Below are positions 27,787-38,033 of a stretch of DNA of 64,000 nucleotides, piece by piece; the first letter of the stretch is position 1; every line of letters starts with the position of its first letter. Under the pieces are notes generated by a model. That model saw only the letters and a list, made by a program, of their open reading frames with translations. It ran no database searches and had not been told where the DNA came from. The position numbers and the translations under genes were made by a program. The stretch lies in the NCBI GenBank assembly GCA_946479505.1, contig CAMLGC010000007.1:9086-73085 (forward strand). The letters are read 5' to 3'. This stretch comes from an uncultured Sphingomonadaceae bacterium (GTDB taxonomy: Bacteria; Pseudomonadota; Alphaproteobacteria; Sphingomonadales; Sphingomonadaceae).

Positions 27787-28465
27787 GCACGACGAGATCG
27801 ACGTCGCCGCCGCCGAGCTCGCGCTCGGCCTGCTCGACGGCGCCGAGCGTGCCGCGGCGCTGCGTCGCGTGCTCGCCTCGCCGGATTTTGCCGCCGAGGT
27901 TGCCGGCTGGCGCGAGAGCTTTGCCGAACTGTATGTCGACGCACCCGAGGTCGTGCCGCCCGAAGGATTCTTCGCACGAATCGAAGCCGCGCTCGATCGA
28001 CCGACGCCGCGCGTGTCGCGCATCTGGCCGATCGCAACCGCCGCGTCGGCGATCGCCGCCGCGTGTGCGATCGCGCTGCTGATGCTCCGTCCGGTGATCG
28101 AACGGCCGGTGCCGGTACCGGTGGCGACGACCGCACCCGTGCCGCTCGTCGCCGCGATCACGCCGCCCGAGGGCGCGGCCCTGGTCGCGGTGTACGACAG
28201 AGACTCCGCGGCGCTGCGCATCACCGGCGCCGATCTCGCGCCGCCCGAGCGAAGCGCCGAGCTCTGGGCGATCGGCGGCGACGGCGTGCCGCACGCGCTC
28301 GGGCTGCTCGAGGGCAAGGGCACGGTGCTCGTCATCGCGACGGACGATCGTGGCCGGCTGACGGCGGGCGCCACCCTTGCGGTGTCGATCGAGCCGATCG
28401 GCGGCTCGCCGACCGGCAAGCCGACCGGCCCGGTCGTCGCGACCGGCGCGCTCGAATTGATTTGA
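27776..28465 (+). CDS. RskA-type anti-sigma factor
   Basis: 229 residues. The N-terminal ~85 residues (AAAELALGLLDGAERAAALR, then ASPDFAAEVAGWRESFAELY) form the sigma-binding domain; one transmembrane helix (IWPIATAASAIAAACAIALL) at about 83-104; then a periplasmic RskA domain with ELWAIGGDGVPHALGLL. It would hold the upstream sigma factor at the inner membrane until regulated proteolysis. Confidence 0.9.
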   Translation: MPGEHDEIDVAAAELALGLLDGAERAAALRRVLASPDFAAEVAGWRESFAELYVDAPEVVPPEGFFARIEAALDRPTPRVSRIWPIATAASAIAAACAIALLMLRPVIERPVPVPVATTAPVPLVAAITPPEGAALVAVYDRDSAALRITGADLAPPERSAELWAIGGDGVPHALGLLEGKGTVLVIATDDRGRLTAGATLAVSIEPIGGSPTGKPTGPVVATGALELI

Positions 28466-28574
28466 TCTCCGCCGCCGCCGGGTCGTTCGCTGTCGCCGCG
28501 ATCGCATGCGGTGCCGCGGACAGATGCCTGAAATCAGACGCTCGCTTGCATCGGCGGGGCCGCGTAGGCACAAC

Positions 28575-30089
28575 ATGACATGGTGCAGCGGGATTCTCGA
28601 TAAAACTCTGATGCTAAAGGCGCTTCAGCCCATCCTCGAAACCGCGCTGGACGCTGTTGTCGCGATACGGACGGACGGGACGGTCGCCGCCTGGAACAAT
28701 CTGGCGGAGCAGATTTTCGGGTGGCGCGAAGACCAGGTCGTCGGCGCGCCACTCGTCGATCTGATCATTCCTGCCCGGCATCGCGAAGCGCATTGCGCCG
28801 GCCTTGCGCGCTATATTCGAACCGGCGAGGCGAAAATCCTGAATCGCCGGATCGAAATTTCGGCAGTCGATCGCGCCGGGCGCGAATTTCCCGTCGAGCT
28901 GTCGATCACCACATCATCGTTCGACGGCGAAATCCTGTTCGTCGGTTTTCTTCGAGACATCACGGCACGGCGGGAAGCGGAAGCGCGGCTTCAGCGGCAG
29001 GCGCGCGAGGCCCGGCTGCTGTTCGACGTGACGAGCCTGGCAGCCGTGACCCATTCGTTCGAGGATGCGCTTCGCGCCGGTCTCGAGGCGATCTGCAAGC
29101 TGACGGCGTGGCCGCTGGGGCACGCGCTCCTGCTGGTCGGCAACGAGCTGGTCTCGACCTCGGTCTGGCACGACGAGACCGAGGGCGCCGCCGCCGCGCT
29201 CCGCAGTGCGACCGAGCGGATCAGGTTCACCTCGGGCGTGGGTCTGCCCGGGATGGTGCTCGAAACCGAACAACCGGTCTGGGTTGCAGAGGCGGAGGTC
29301 GAGCCGCATTTCCCCCGCAAGGGTCTCGGTCTGGGCGCCGCGTTCGGCTTTCCCGTCACGAGCGAGGGCCGGATCATCGCGGTGCTGGAGTTCTTCACCT
29401 ACGACAAGGTTCGGCCCGACGCCGATTTGATGCTGATTGTGCGAACGCTGGGCGAGCAGGTCGGCCGCGTCCTCGAACGCAAGCGAACCGAAGAGCATCA
29501 GGAACTGCTGATCGGCGAGCTCAACCACCGCGTGAAGAACATGCTCGCGATCGTGCAGAGCCTGGCGGCGCAGACGTTCAAGGGGGCCGCGCCGCCGACG
29601 GTCCGACGCGCGTTCGACAGCCGGCTTGCGGCGTTGGCGGCCTCGCACGACGTGCTCACCGCGGAGAATTGGGAGTCGGCGTCGATCCGTGAAATCGTCG
29701 GCAAGGCGGCCTTGGGATGCGGGGCCGACGGCGACCGGACGCGGCTCGAAGGACCCGACGTTCGGCTCGATCCGAGAACCGCCGTGTCGCTCTCCCTCGC
29801 GCTGCACGAGCTCTGCACGAACGCGGTCAAATACGGCGCCTTTTTGAACGACAGCGGGACCGTCACGATCTCCTGGGAGATTTTGGGCAGCGCGGGTGTC
29901 GGGCTTCGGCTGATCTGGGAGGAGCACGGCGGCCCGCCGGTGGCGCCTCCGAAGTCGCGCGGCTTCGGCAGCAGGATGATCGAACGCGCGCTGGCGGGCG
30001 AACTCGGCGGAACCGCGCGGCTCGAATTCCTGCCCGGAGGGGTGCGGTGCGTGCTGGAAGTGCCCTTGGCGGGCGAAAGTCGCAACTGA
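28575..30089 (+). CDS. PAS-GAF-HWE histidine kinase
   Basis: 504 residues from ATG 28575 (ATG 28611 is an alternative; neither has a strong ribosome site). No membrane segment, so cytoplasmic. PAS domain at ~15-135 (TVAAWNNLAEQIFGWREDQV), GAF domain at ~150-300, then the HWE kinase core with phospho-acceptor H318 in ELNHRVKNMLAIVQSLAAQT, the N box LHELCTNAVKYGAF and the family's WEEHGGP. HWE kinases often feed general-stress or light responses in alphaproteobacteria, but no PAS flavin cysteine motif is evident and no response regulator is adjacent, so its signal and partner are unknown. Confidence 0.9.
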   Translation: MTWCSGILDKTLMLKALQPILETALDAVVAIRTDGTVAAWNNLAEQIFGWREDQVVGAPLVDLIIPARHREAHCAGLARYIRTGEAKILNRRIEISAVDRAGREFPVELSITTSSFDGEILFVGFLRDITARREAEARLQRQAREARLLFDVTSLAAVTHSFEDALRAGLEAICKLTAWPLGHALLLVGNELVSTSVWHDETEGAAAALRSATERIRFTSGVGLPGMVLETEQPVWVAEAEVEPHFPRKGLGLGAAFGFPVTSEGRIIAVLEFFTYDKVRPDADLMLIVRTLGEQVGRVLERKRTEEHQELLIGELNHRVKNMLAIVQSLAAQTFKGAAPPTVRRAFDSRLAALAASHDVLTAENWESASIREIVGKAALGCGADGDRTRLEGPDVRLDPRTAVSLSLALHELCTNAVKYGAFLNDSGTVTISWEILGSAGVGLRLIWEEHGGPPVAPPKSRGFGSRMIERALAGELGGTARLEFLPGGVRCVLEVPLAGESRN

Positions 30090-30131
30090 GAAACTTGCCG
30101 AAGAACGGTGGCGGACGCACGAGGGTCCGAC

Positions 30132-30527
30132 CTACGAAGACAGCACCGCGATGGCCTGGATTTCGATTTTGGCGCGGTGCTCGACCAGGCGCCGCACTTC
30201 GACCACGGCCATTGCCGGAAAGTGGCGGCCGATGACCTCGCGCCAGGCGTGGCCGATCGGTTTCAGCGATGCAGCATAATCGTCGAGATCGGTAAGGAAC
30301 CAGGTCATCGACACGAGGTCCGTCGGCGCCCCGCCTGCCTCGGCGAGGACGGCGACGATGTTCTCGAGCGTCTGGCGGGTCTGGCCGGCGAGGTCGTCGG
30401 TCTCGAACACCTGCGCCGCGTTCCAGCCGATCTGGCCGCCGAGGAAGACCGTGCGCCCTTCGGCGGCGACGCCGTTGGCATAGCCGATCGCCGGCGCCCA
30501 GCCGGGCGGGTGCAGGACGTCATGCAT
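30132..30527 (-). CDS. RidA-family (YjgF/YER057c) protein of the 2-aminobenzoate operon
   Basis: 131 residues with the RidA fold signatures VFLGGQIGWNA, QTRQTLENIVAVLAEAG and VEVRRLVEHRAKIEIQAIAV. It is the last gene of the operon and overlaps the thioesterase gene by 8 bases. The arginine that RidA deaminases use to hold the substrate carboxylate (PARS- in E. coli RidA) is replaced by methionine, M106 in HFPAMAVVEV, so classical 2-aminoacrylate deaminase activity is unlikely. By context it may act on an enamine or imine intermediate of 2-aminobenzoyl-CoA breakdown; that is inference. Confidence 0.88.
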   Translation of the reverse strand: MHDVLHPPGWAPAIGYANGVAAEGRTVFLGGQIGWNAAQVFETDDLAGQTRQTLENIVAVLAEAGGAPTDLVSMTWFLTDLDDYAASLKPIGHAWREVIGRHFPAMAVVEVRRLVEHRAKIEIQAIAVLSS

Positions 30528-30936
30528 GGTCGGGCTCCTGGTAGCGCGACAGCGCCGCGCGGATATCGTCGGGCCACGGCGCCGGCCGGTGCGTGTCGAT
30601 CGTCGCGGCGACGAGCCGCTGATCGGCGCGCCACAGCAATTCGGTCGAGGACACCTCGTGCGCCAGATCGAGCGAGCTGCGGCCGATCCGGGCGACGGTG
30701 CAGCGAAAGGTGAGCACGTCTCCTTCGAAACCCGGTTTGCTGAAGGTCGCGTCGAGCCGGACGGTCGGCGTGGTGAGGTTGCGCTCGCGCGCGAGGCGCG
30801 GCCATGGCCAGCCGATGGCTGCGAACAGGTCTTCGGTCACGCCGACCAGCATGTTCATATAGGACGGGAAATAGGCGATGCCCGAGGGATCGCAGTCGCC
30901 GAAGCGCAGCGGGCGAGTGGTTTCGAACGCGGTCAT
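30520..30936 (-). CDS. Acyl-CoA thioesterase (4-hydroxybenzoyl-CoA thioesterase-like hotdog)
   Basis: 138 residues from the ATG at 30936, which overlaps the ligase stop as ATGA. The motif FGDCDPSGIAYFP carries D16, equivalent to the catalytic Asp17 of Pseudomonas 4-hydroxybenzoyl-CoA thioesterase. Single hotdog domain, cytoplasmic. It could release CoA from dead-end aromatic or alicyclic CoA esters of this pathway. Confidence 0.88.
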   Translation of the reverse strand: MTAFETTRPLRFGDCDPSGIAYFPSYMNMLVGVTEDLFAAIGWPWPRLARERNLTTPTVRLDATFSKPGFEGDVLTFRCTVARIGRSSLDLAHEVSSTELLWRADQRLVAATIDTHRPAPWPDDIRAALSRYQEPDHA

Positions 30937-32555
30937 CCACGTTCTTCCCGCAAGCGGAAGCGCTGAATCTTGCCCGTCGCGGTCTTGGGAAGCGCGGTGA
31001 CGAAGCGGATCGAGCGCGGGTATTTGTATGGCGCGATCGCCGCCTTGACGTGATCCTGAAGGCGCTTCGCCATCAGTGTGTCGCCCGCGCAGCCGCCGAC
31101 GAGCACCACATACGCCTCGACGATCTGCCCACGCGCTTCGTCGGGGGCGCCGATCACCGCGCATTCGGCCACCTCCGGATGCGCCAGCAGCGCCGCTTCG
31201 ACCTCGGGGCCGGCGATGTTGTAGCCCGACGAGACGATCATGTCGTCCGAGCGCGCGGCGAAGTGGAAGCGGCCGTCCTCATCCTGCCAGAAGCTGTCAC
31301 CGGTCAGGTTCCAGCCGCCGCGGACATAGGTGCGCTGGCGCGCGTCGGCGAGATAGCGACAGCCGGTCGGCCCACGCACCGCGAGCGCGCCAATTTCGCC
31401 GCGGGGCAGTTCGACCATGTCGGCGTCGACGATCCGTGCCTCGTAGCCGTCGACCGCGCGGCCGGTGCAGGCCGGGGTACGATCGTCGGGACGGTTGGTG
31501 ACGAAGATGTGCAGCATCTCGGTCGAGCCGATCCCGTCGAGGATGGGCTTGTCGGTCTTGCGCGTCCATTCCTCGTAAACCGGGGCTGGCAAGGTCTCGC
31601 CTGCCGAGACCGCGAGGCGCAGCGACGAGAGGTCGGCGCCCTCTTCCATCGCCGCGAGCATCGCGCGATACGCGGTCGGCGCGGTGAAGCTGATCGTCGC
31701 GCGGTGCTGTTCGATCAGCTCGACCATGTTGGCCGGCGAGGCCTGTTCAAGCAGTGCCGCCGCCGCGCCGAAACGCAAGGGAAAGATCGCCAGTCCGCCG
31801 AGCCCGAAGGTGAAGGCGAGCGGCGGCGAGCCGACGAACACGTCGTCGGGGGTGACGCCGAGCACTTCCCTGGCATAGCCGTCGGCGATGATGAGCAGGT
31901 CGCGGTGGAAGTGCATCGTCGCCTTGGGCTCGCCGGTGGTGCCCGAGGTGAAGCCGAGCAGCGCGACGTCGTCGCGGCCGGTCGCCGCCGCGTCGAAGCG
32001 CACCGGTTTGCCGAGCGCGACGCGATCGAGCTCTGCGTCGTGGTTGGCGGTGCCGTCGAAGCCGATCACCTGTTTGAGGAACCGGTTGTCCTTGGCGCAC
32101 GCGATCATCTCGTCGAGGATGCGCGTGTCGCATAAGGCGAGGCCGATCTCGGCCTTGTCGACGATCTTGGCGAGCTCGCCGGCGCGGAGCATCGGCATGG
32201 TGTTGACGACCACCGCGCCGGCCTTGGTCGCGGCGAGCCAGCAAGCCACCATCGCGGGGTTGTTGGGCGCACGGATCAGCACGCGGTTGCCCGGCCGCAC
32301 GCCATAGTCCTCGACCAGCGCATGGGCGATGCGGTTCGACCAGTCGGCGAGCTCCTTGTAGGTACGCAACCGCCCGTTGCCGATCAGCGCGGTGCGGTCG
32401 CCCACGCCGCGCTCGACCAGCGCATCGCACAGCTCGACCCCGGCATTGAGCCGCTCGGGATAGTCGAAGCCATCGAGCAGAAGGTCGGGCCATTCGTCCA
32501 GCGGCGGCAGATTATCTCGAGTGAAAGTGTCGACATGCCCGCTCGGTCCCAGCAT
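30933..32555 (-). CDS. abmG: 2-aminobenzoate-CoA ligase
   Basis: 540 residues, ANL-superfamily acid-CoA ligase. AMP-binding motif GFTSGTTGEPKATMHFHRD near residue 205, GIGSTEMLHIF, the hinge/adenylate region YVRGGWNLTGDSFWQDEDG and DMIVSSGYNIAGPEVEAALL, and the catalytic lysine region LPKTATGKIQRF at the C-terminus. Whole-protein resemblance and the neighbouring monooxygenase/reductase point to anthranilate (2-aminobenzoate) as substrate, giving 2-aminobenzoyl-CoA with ATP and CoA; benzoate or related acids are less likely. It overlaps the acyl-CoA dehydrogenase stop as TGATG. Confidence 0.88.
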   Translation of the reverse strand: MLGPSGHVDTFTRDNLPPLDEWPDLLLDGFDYPERLNAGVELCDALVERGVGDRTALIGNGRLRTYKELADWSNRIAHALVEDYGVRPGNRVLIRAPNNPAMVACWLAATKAGAVVVNTMPMLRAGELAKIVDKAEIGLALCDTRILDEMIACAKDNRFLKQVIGFDGTANHDAELDRVALGKPVRFDAAATGRDDVALLGFTSGTTGEPKATMHFHRDLLIIADGYAREVLGVTPDDVFVGSPPLAFTFGLGGLAIFPLRFGAAAALLEQASPANMVELIEQHRATISFTAPTAYRAMLAAMEEGADLSSLRLAVSAGETLPAPVYEEWTRKTDKPILDGIGSTEMLHIFVTNRPDDRTPACTGRAVDGYEARIVDADMVELPRGEIGALAVRGPTGCRYLADARQRTYVRGGWNLTGDSFWQDEDGRFHFAARSDDMIVSSGYNIAGPEVEAALLAHPEVAECAVIGAPDEARGQIVEAYVVLVGGCAGDTLMAKRLQDHVKAAIAPYKYPRSIRFVTALPKTATGKIQRFRLREERG

Positions 32556-33697
32556 CAGCGTGTCCCCATCACTTGGCGCGCGATCACCACTTTCTGGACG
32601 TCGGAGGCGCCCTCGTAGATGCGCAATGCCCTGATCTCGCGATAGAGCCGCTCGACGATATGCCCGCGACGCACGCCGTCGCCGCCATGGAGCTGCACGG
32701 CAGCGTCGATCACCGCCTGCGCGCGATCGGTGGCGTAGAGCTTGGCCATCGCCGCCTCGCGAGTGACGCGGGGCGCGCCGCCGTCCTTGGCCCAGGCGGC
32801 GCGATAGACGAGCAGGGCGGCGGCATCGACGTCGAGCGCCATGTCGGCGATGTGACCCTGCACCATCTGCAAGTCGCCGAGCGGCGCGCCGAACAGGCGG
32901 CGGTCGGCGGCGCGGGCAATGCTCTCATCGAGCGCGCGCCGCGCAAAGCCGAGCGCCGCGGCGCCGACGGTCGAGCGGAACACGTCGAGCGTCGCCATCG
33001 CGATGCGGAAGCCCGCGCCCGGCGCGCCAATCATCGCCGAGGCGGGCACGCGGACGTTGTCGAAGCGCAACCGGGCGAGGGGGTGCGGCGCGATCACCTC
33101 GAGCCGCTCGGCGATGCTCAGGCCGGGCATGTCGGCGGGGACGAGGAAGGCGGAGAGCCCCTTGGCGCCGGGTGCCTCGCCGGTCCGGGCGAAGACGGTA
33201 TAGAGATCGGCGATTCCGCCGTTCGAGATCCACGTCTTCTCGCCCGACAGCACGTAATCATCTCCGTCGCGCCGGGCGGTCATCGCCATGTCGGCGACAT
33301 CACTGCCCGATTGCGGTTCGCTGAGCGCGAAGGCGGCAATCGCCGCGCCGCGCCGGGTGCGCTCCAGCCATTGCCGCTGCTCGGCACTGCCGAACAGGCT
33401 GATCGCCCCGGTGCCGAGCCCCTGCATCGCGAAGACAAAATCGGCGAGCCCGTCATGCCTCGCCAGCGTCTCGCGCGCGAGGCACAAGGTGCGGACATCG
33501 AGCGGACTCTCGCCGTCGCTCGTGGTCGGCAACAGCCATCCGGCCGCGCCGAGCATCGCGACCAGCGCGCGGCACGCTTCATCGACATCGTCATGCGCCA
33601 CCGGCAGGTTGGCGGCACACCACGCCTCCAACGCCTCGGCGAATTCGCGGTGGCGATCCTCGAAAAAGGGCCAGGTGAGGAAGCTGGTGTCGGCCAT
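32555..33697 (-). CDS. Acyl-CoA dehydrogenase of the 2-aminobenzoate operon
   Basis: 380 residues, FAD flavoprotein of the acyl-CoA dehydrogenase family. Signatures [17 protein letters not shown] and [20 protein letters not shown] for FAD and substrate, [20 protein letters not shown] and [20 protein letters not shown] at the C-terminus, the latter holding the likely catalytic glutamate. It overlaps the hydratase stop by one base (TGATG). In this operon it should oxidise an alicyclic or ring-opened acyl-CoA intermediate after dearomatisation. Confidence 0.9.
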   Translation of the reverse strand: MADTSFLTWPFFEDRHREFAEALEAWCAANLPVAHDDVDEACRALVAMLGAAGWLLPTTSDGESPLDVRTLCLARETLARHDGLADFVFAMQGLGTGAISLFGSAEQRQWLERTRRGAAIAAFALSEPQSGSDVADMAMTARRDGDDYVLSGEKTWISNGGIADLYTVFARTGEAPGAKGLSAFLVPADMPGLSIAERLEVIAPHPLARLRFDNVRVPASAMIGAPGAGFRIAMATLDVFRSTVGAAALGFARRALDESIARAADRRLFGAPLGDLQMVQGHIADMALDVDAAALLVYRAAWAKDGGAPRVTREAAMAKLYATDRAQAVIDAAVQLHGGDGVRRGHIVERLYREIRALRIYEGASDVQKVVIARQVMGTR

Positions 33698-34509
33698 CAA
33701 TCGCCCTCGAACACCGGCTTGTCCTTGGCGACGAAGGCGCGATAGGCGCGTTCGAAATCGCGCGTCTGCATGCACAGCGCCTGCGCCTGCGCCTCGGCCT
33801 CGATCGCCTGATCGAGCCCCATCGACCATTCCTGATTGAGCTGGGTCTTGGTGATTCCGTGCGCGAAGGTCGGCCCCTCGGCGATACGCTGCGCCAACGC
33901 GATCGCCTCGGCTTCGAGCGCGTCCGCCTCGACCAGCCGGTTGTAGAAGCCCCAGCGTTCGCCCTCCTCGGCCGACATCGTGCGGCCGGTGTAGAGCAGC
34001 TCCGCCGCCCGGCCCTGGCCGATGATCCGCGGCAGGATCGCACACGCCCCCATGTCGCACCCGGCGAGCCCGACGCGGGTGAACAGGAACGCGGTCTTCG
34101 CCGCCGGCGTCGCCAGCCGAATGTCCGAGGCCATCGCCATGATCGCGCCTGCGCCGACCGCGACGCCATCGACCGTCGCGACGATCGGCTTGCCGCAATG
34201 GAGCATCGCCTTGACCAGATCGCCGGTCATCCGAGTGAAACGCAGCAGTCTCTTCATGTCCATCGCCACCAACGGTCCGATGATGTCATGAACATCGCCG
34301 CCCGAGCAGAAATTGCCGCCGTTGGGGAGCAGCACGACCGCATCGACATCGTCGGCATCGGCGAGCGCGCGGAAGGTGTCGCGCAGCTCGGCATAAGAGT
34401 CGAAAGTCAGCGGGTTCTTGCGCTCGGGCCGGGCGAGCCGGATGCATGCGACACTGCCCGCCATCGACCAGTGGAAATATTCGGGCGTCAACCCCGCCAT
34501 CGCGCTCAT
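33697..34509 (-). CDS. Enoyl-CoA hydratase/isomerase of the 2-aminobenzoate operon
   Basis: 270 residues, crotonase fold. Oxyanion-hole motif [18 protein letters not shown] and [20 protein letters not shown], followed by [20 protein letters not shown]. The ATG overlaps the marR stop as ATGA. Glutamates usual in simple enoyl-CoA hydratases are partly replaced (CDMGACA), so it may catalyse a ring hydrolysis or isomerisation rather than plain hydration. Confidence 0.88.
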   Translation of the reverse strand: MSAMAGLTPEYFHWSMAGSVACIRLARPERKNPLTFDSYAELRDTFRALADADDVDAVVLLPNGGNFCSGGDVHDIIGPLVAMDMKRLLRFTRMTGDLVKAMLHCGKPIVATVDGVAVGAGAIMAMASDIRLATPAAKTAFLFTRVGLAGCDMGACAILPRIIGQGRAAELLYTGRTMSAEEGERWGFYNRLVEADALEAEAIALAQRIAEGPTFAHGITKTQLNQEWSMGLDQAIEAEAQAQALCMQTRDFERAYRAFVAKDKPVFEGD

Positions 34510-34976
34510 GCACCGTCCTCCCATGTGCTGCGGAACATCGCCAGCGTGTCGGCGACCGTCTCGGCATCGGCAGGCGCGATGCCGCCGAGCAATTCGTCGA
34601 TCCACTCGGCATGCGCGTCGGCCATCGCTGCGAATGCCTCGCGCCCTGCCGCCGTCAGTTGGACGACCGAGGCGCGGCGGTCGCCCTCGCGCGCGGCGCG
34701 GATGACGAGGTCGTCGGCGACCAATCGGTCGACGATCCCGGTGACGTTGCCGTTCGACACCAGCAGGAAGCGCGACAGCTCGCTCATCATCATGCCGCCG
34801 GGCGCGCGCCACAGCGCCGCCATCACGTCGAAACGCGGCAGTGTCGTATCGAAGTTCGTCTTGAGCCGCTCGCGCAGCTCGCTTTCGACCGAGCGCGACA
34901 GCCGCAGCAGCCGGACCCACAACCGAAGCCGTGCCTTGTCATCGGCGGCGACGCGGGCGAGCGGCGCGCTCACCAT
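34506..34976 (-). CDS. MarR-family regulator of the 2-aminobenzoate operon
   Basis: 156 residues from ATG 34976 (GTG 34973, overlapping the SDR stop as GTGA, is possible). Winged helix-turn-helix: [60 protein letters not shown]. MarR proteins in aromatic-CoA operons usually repress until a CoA thioester binds. It is embedded in the operon, and an AAGCTT-centred palindrome overlies the putative promoter. Confidence 0.92.
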   Translation of the reverse strand: MVSAPLARVAADDKARLRLWVRLLRLSRSVESELRERLKTNFDTTLPRFDVMAALWRAPGGMMMSELSRFLLVSNGNVTGIVDRLVADDLVIRAAREGDRRASVVQLTAAGREAFAAMADAHAEWIDELLGGIAPADAETVADTLAMFRSTWEDGA

Positions 34977-35707
34977 GTCTCGCCTCCCGAGATCGAGATC
35001 GCCTGGCCGGTCACCGATCGCGCCGCGTCGCTCACCAGCCACAGCACGGTGGCGGCGACCTCTTCGGGCGTGACGAAGCGGCCTTGCGGATTGGCGAGTG
35101 CCGCACGGGCGTCTTCCTCGCTGCGGCCGGTCTTGGCGGCGATCGTTTCGATCGAAGCATCGAGCAGCGGCGTTTCGGTGAAGCCTGGACACACGGCGTT
35201 GACCGTCACGCCGCTTCTGGCGATCTCGGTGGCGAGCGCGCGCATCAAGCCGACGACGCCGTGCTTCGCCGCCACATAGGGCGCGACATAGGGATAGCCC
35301 TTGAGCCCTGCGGTCGAGGCGACGAACACGATCCGGCCCTGCCCACGCGCGGCCATCGGCTCGATCGCTGGGCGGACGCTGAGGAACGCAGCGGTAAGGT
35401 TGGCGGCAAGCACCGCGTTCCAGTCGGCGAGCGACACCTTGGCCGCCGGGCCGCTGGCGGTGCCGCCGGCATTGGCGACGGCGATGTCGAACGGCCCGCG
35501 CGCGCCCTCCGCCTCTTTGTAGAGCGCGGCGACCGCCGCCTCGTCGGTCACGTCGGCGACCAGCCCGTGGATGCGCGGATGCGCGACCGCGTCGAGCACC
35601 GCGCGGCGGCGGCCGCAGATCGTCACCTCGATTCCCGCCTCGGCGAGCGCCAGCGCGATCGCCTTGCCGATTCCGGTCCCGCCGCCGGTAACGAGCGCGT
35701 GCTTCAT
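34970..35707 (-). CDS. Short-chain dehydrogenase of the 2-aminobenzoate operon
   Basis: 245 residues. Rossmann motif [10 protein letters not shown] at the N-terminus, NAG motif ([10 protein letters not shown]), catalytic Ser (VASTAG) and YVAAK, and C-terminal [15 protein letters not shown]. The ATG overlaps the monooxygenase/reductase stop as ATGA. It probably oxidises a 3-hydroxyacyl-CoA-like intermediate with NAD. Confidence 0.9.
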   Translation of the reverse strand: MKHALVTGGGTGIGKAIALALAEAGIEVTICGRRRAVLDAVAHPRIHGLVADVTDEAAVAALYKEAEGARGPFDIAVANAGGTASGPAAKVSLADWNAVLAANLTAAFLSVRPAIEPMAARGQGRIVFVASTAGLKGYPYVAPYVAAKHGVVGLMRALATEIARSGVTVNAVCPGFTETPLLDASIETIAAKTGRSEEDARAALANPQGRFVTPEEVAATVLWLVSDAARSVTGQAISISGGETW

Positions 35708-38004
35708 GCCTTGAATTCCGCCGCCGCGGCCTTTTCGGCGAGGCGATAGAACTGGTCGCGGCCGGGCAGATACGGATCGGGCCACGCCGCCGATCGGTCA
35801 CCCAGCGATGCGGCGGCGTGCAGCGTCCAATAGGGATCGGCGAGATGCGGTCGTGCCAGGCAGACCAAATCCGCGCGCCCCGCGAGCAGGATCGAGTTGA
35901 CGTGATCGGGCTCGGTGATGTTGCCGACCGCCATCGTCGCGATGCCCGCCTCGTTGCGGATGCGGTCGGAGAAGGGGGTCTGGAACATCCGGCCGTAAAC
36001 CGGGCGCGCCTGGAGCGAGGTCTGCCCTGCCGAGACGTCGCAGATGTCGACGCCGGCCGCCTTGAGCATCGCGGCGATTTTCACCGCCTCTTCTGGCGTC
36101 ACACCATCCTCGCCGACCCAGTCGCTCGCCGAGATGCGCACCGAGATCGGCTTGGCCTCGGGCCACACCGCGCGCACCGCATGAAAGATTTCGAGCGGAA
36201 AGCGCATCCGGTTTTCGAGGCTGCCGCCGTATTCGTCGGTGCGGCGGTTGGTCAGCGGGGTGATGAAGCTCGACAGCAGATAGCCGTGCGCCATGTGCAG
36301 CTCGATCATGTCGAACCCGCAACGCTCCGCCATCTCGGCCGCGGCAACGAACTGATCGCGGACGCGGTCCATGTCGGCGCGGTCCATCGCCTTGGGCGTC
36401 TGGTTGGCGGGCGACCAGGCGATGGCGGAAGCGGCCATCACCGGCCAGTTGCCGCTTTCCAGAGGCGCGTCCATCTCCTCCCAGCCGAGCTGGGTCGAGC
36501 CCTTGGCGCCCGAATGGCCGAGCTGCGCGCAGATCTTCGCGGGCGTTTCGGTGTGGACGAAATCGACCAGCCGCGTCCACGCCGCTTCGTGCTCCGGCGC
36601 ATAGAGGCCGGGGCAGCCCGGCGTGATCCGCCCTTCGGCGCTGACGCACGTCATCTCGGTATAGACGAGGCCAGCACCGCCCTTGGCACGCTCGGCATAA
36701 TGCGCGAAATGCCAGTCGGTCGGGCAGCCGTCGACCGCCTTGTACTGCGCCATCGGCGAGACGACGACTCGATTGACGAGCCGCATCCCGCGCAAGGCGA
36801 ACGGCGCGAACATCGGCGCACGCGGGCGGTTATCGCCGTTCTCCGCGCCGGCGCGTTCCTGGAACCAGCCCTCCGCTCCTTCGAGCCAGGCTGAATCGCG
36901 CAGCCGCAGGTTCTCGTGGCTGATCCGCTGCGATCGCGTCAGCAGCGAATAGGCGAACTGGACGGGATCGAGGTGGAGATAGCGCTCGACCTGCTCGAAC
37001 CATTCGGCCGAGTTGCGCGCCGCCGATTGCAGCTTGAGCACCTCGACGCGGCGGGTCTCCTCATAGGCCGCGAATGCGGTGGCGAGATCGGGCGCCCGTT
37101 GCAGCTCGTCGGCCAGCGCCGCCGCGCTTTCGAGCGCGAGCTTGGTCCCCGAACCGATCGAGAAATGCGCGCTCGCCGCGGCGTCGCCGAGCAACACGAG
37201 ATTGCCGTGGCTCCAGCGCTCGCATAACACCCGCGGAAAGTTGATCCACGCCGAGCCGCGCAGGTGATGGGCGTTCGACATCAGCCGGTGCCCGCGGAGA
37301 TGGCGCGCAAAGATGCGCTCGCAGGCCGCGATCGATTCATCGCGCGTCATGTCGCCGAAGCCGAAGCGTGCCCATGTCGCCTCGGTGCATTCGACGATGA
37401 ACGTCGCGGTGTCGGCATCGAACTGATAGGCGTGCGCCCATAGCCAGCCGTGCTCGGTCTTCTCGAAGATGAAGGTGAAGGCGTCGTCGAACTTCTGGTG
37501 CGTGCCGAGCCAGACGAATTTGTTGGGCCGGACGTCGATCTCGGGGCGGAACGTGTCGGGAAATGCGGCGCGGGCGCGCGAATTGATCCCGTCGGCGGCG
37601 ATCACGAGATCGTATTCCGCCATCAGCGCCGCGATATCGTCGACCGCCGTCTCGAAGCGCAGCTCTACCCCCAGATCAAGCGCTCGCGATTGCAGGATCG
37701 TCAGCAGCCGCTGGCGGCCGATCCCGCAAAAACCGTGGCCGGTCGAGACGATCCGGCTGTCGCCGCGCACCACCGCGATGTCGTCCCAACAGGCGAAGTC
37801 GGCGCGGATCGCCTCGGCGCTTTCGTGATCGTTGGCGGCGAGGTTGCCGAGCGTCTCTTCCGACAGCACCACGCCCCAACCGAACGTGTCATCGGCCCGG
37901 TTGCGCTCAAATACCGCGATCTCGTGAGCAGGATCGCGCAGCTTGAGGCTGATCGCCGCATAGAGCCCGGCCGGTCCTCCTCCAACGATCGCAACCCGCG
38001 CCAT
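35704..38004 (-). CDS. abmA: 2-aminobenzoyl-CoA monooxygenase/reductase (fused FAD monooxygenase and old-yellow-enzyme domains)
   Basis: 766 residues in two enzyme modules. Residues 1-~385 are a flavoprotein monooxygenase: FAD motif [17 protein letters not shown], then [20 protein letters not shown]. Residues ~395-766 are an old-yellow-enzyme FMN reductase: [70 protein letters not shown]. This fusion is that of 2-aminobenzoyl-CoA monooxygenase/reductase, which hydroxylates and then reduces the ring to a non-aromatic oxo-cyclohexene CoA ester. A plain salicylyl-CoA 5-hydroxylase would lack the reductase half. First gene of the operon. Confidence 0.93.
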   Translation of the reverse strand: MARVAIVGGGPAGLYAAISLKLRDPAHEIAVFERNRADDTFGWGVVLSEETLGNLAANDHESAEAIRADFACWDDIAVVRGDSRIVSTGHGFCGIGRQRLLTILQSRALDLGVELRFETAVDDIAALMAEYDLVIAADGINSRARAAFPDTFRPEIDVRPNKFVWLGTHQKFDDAFTFIFEKTEHGWLWAHAYQFDADTATFIVECTEATWARFGFGDMTRDESIAACERIFARHLRGHRLMSNAHHLRGSAWINFPRVLCERWSHGNLVLLGDAAASAHFSIGSGTKLALESAAALADELQRAPDLATAFAAYEETRRVEVLKLQSAARNSAEWFEQVERYLHLDPVQFAYSLLTRSQRISHENLRLRDSAWLEGAEGWFQERAGAENGDNRPRAPMFAPFALRGMRLVNRVVVSPMAQYKAVDGCPTDWHFAHYAERAKGGAGLVYTEMTCVSAEGRITPGCPGLYAPEHEAAWTRLVDFVHTETPAKICAQLGHSGAKGSTQLGWEEMDAPLESGNWPVMAASAIAWSPANQTPKAMDRADMDRVRDQFVAAAEMAERCGFDMIELHMAHGYLLSSFITPLTNRRTDEYGGSLENRMRFPLEIFHAVRAVWPEAKPISVRISASDWVGEDGVTPEEAVKIAAMLKAAGVDICDVSAGQTSLQARPVYGRMFQTPFSDRIRNEAGIATMAVGNITEPDHVNSILLAGRADLVCLARPHLADPYWTLHAAASLGDRSAAWPDPYLPGRDQFYRLAEKAAAAEFKA

Positions 38005-38033
38005 GCAGCCATCCCATTCGTTCGGTGTCCGGT

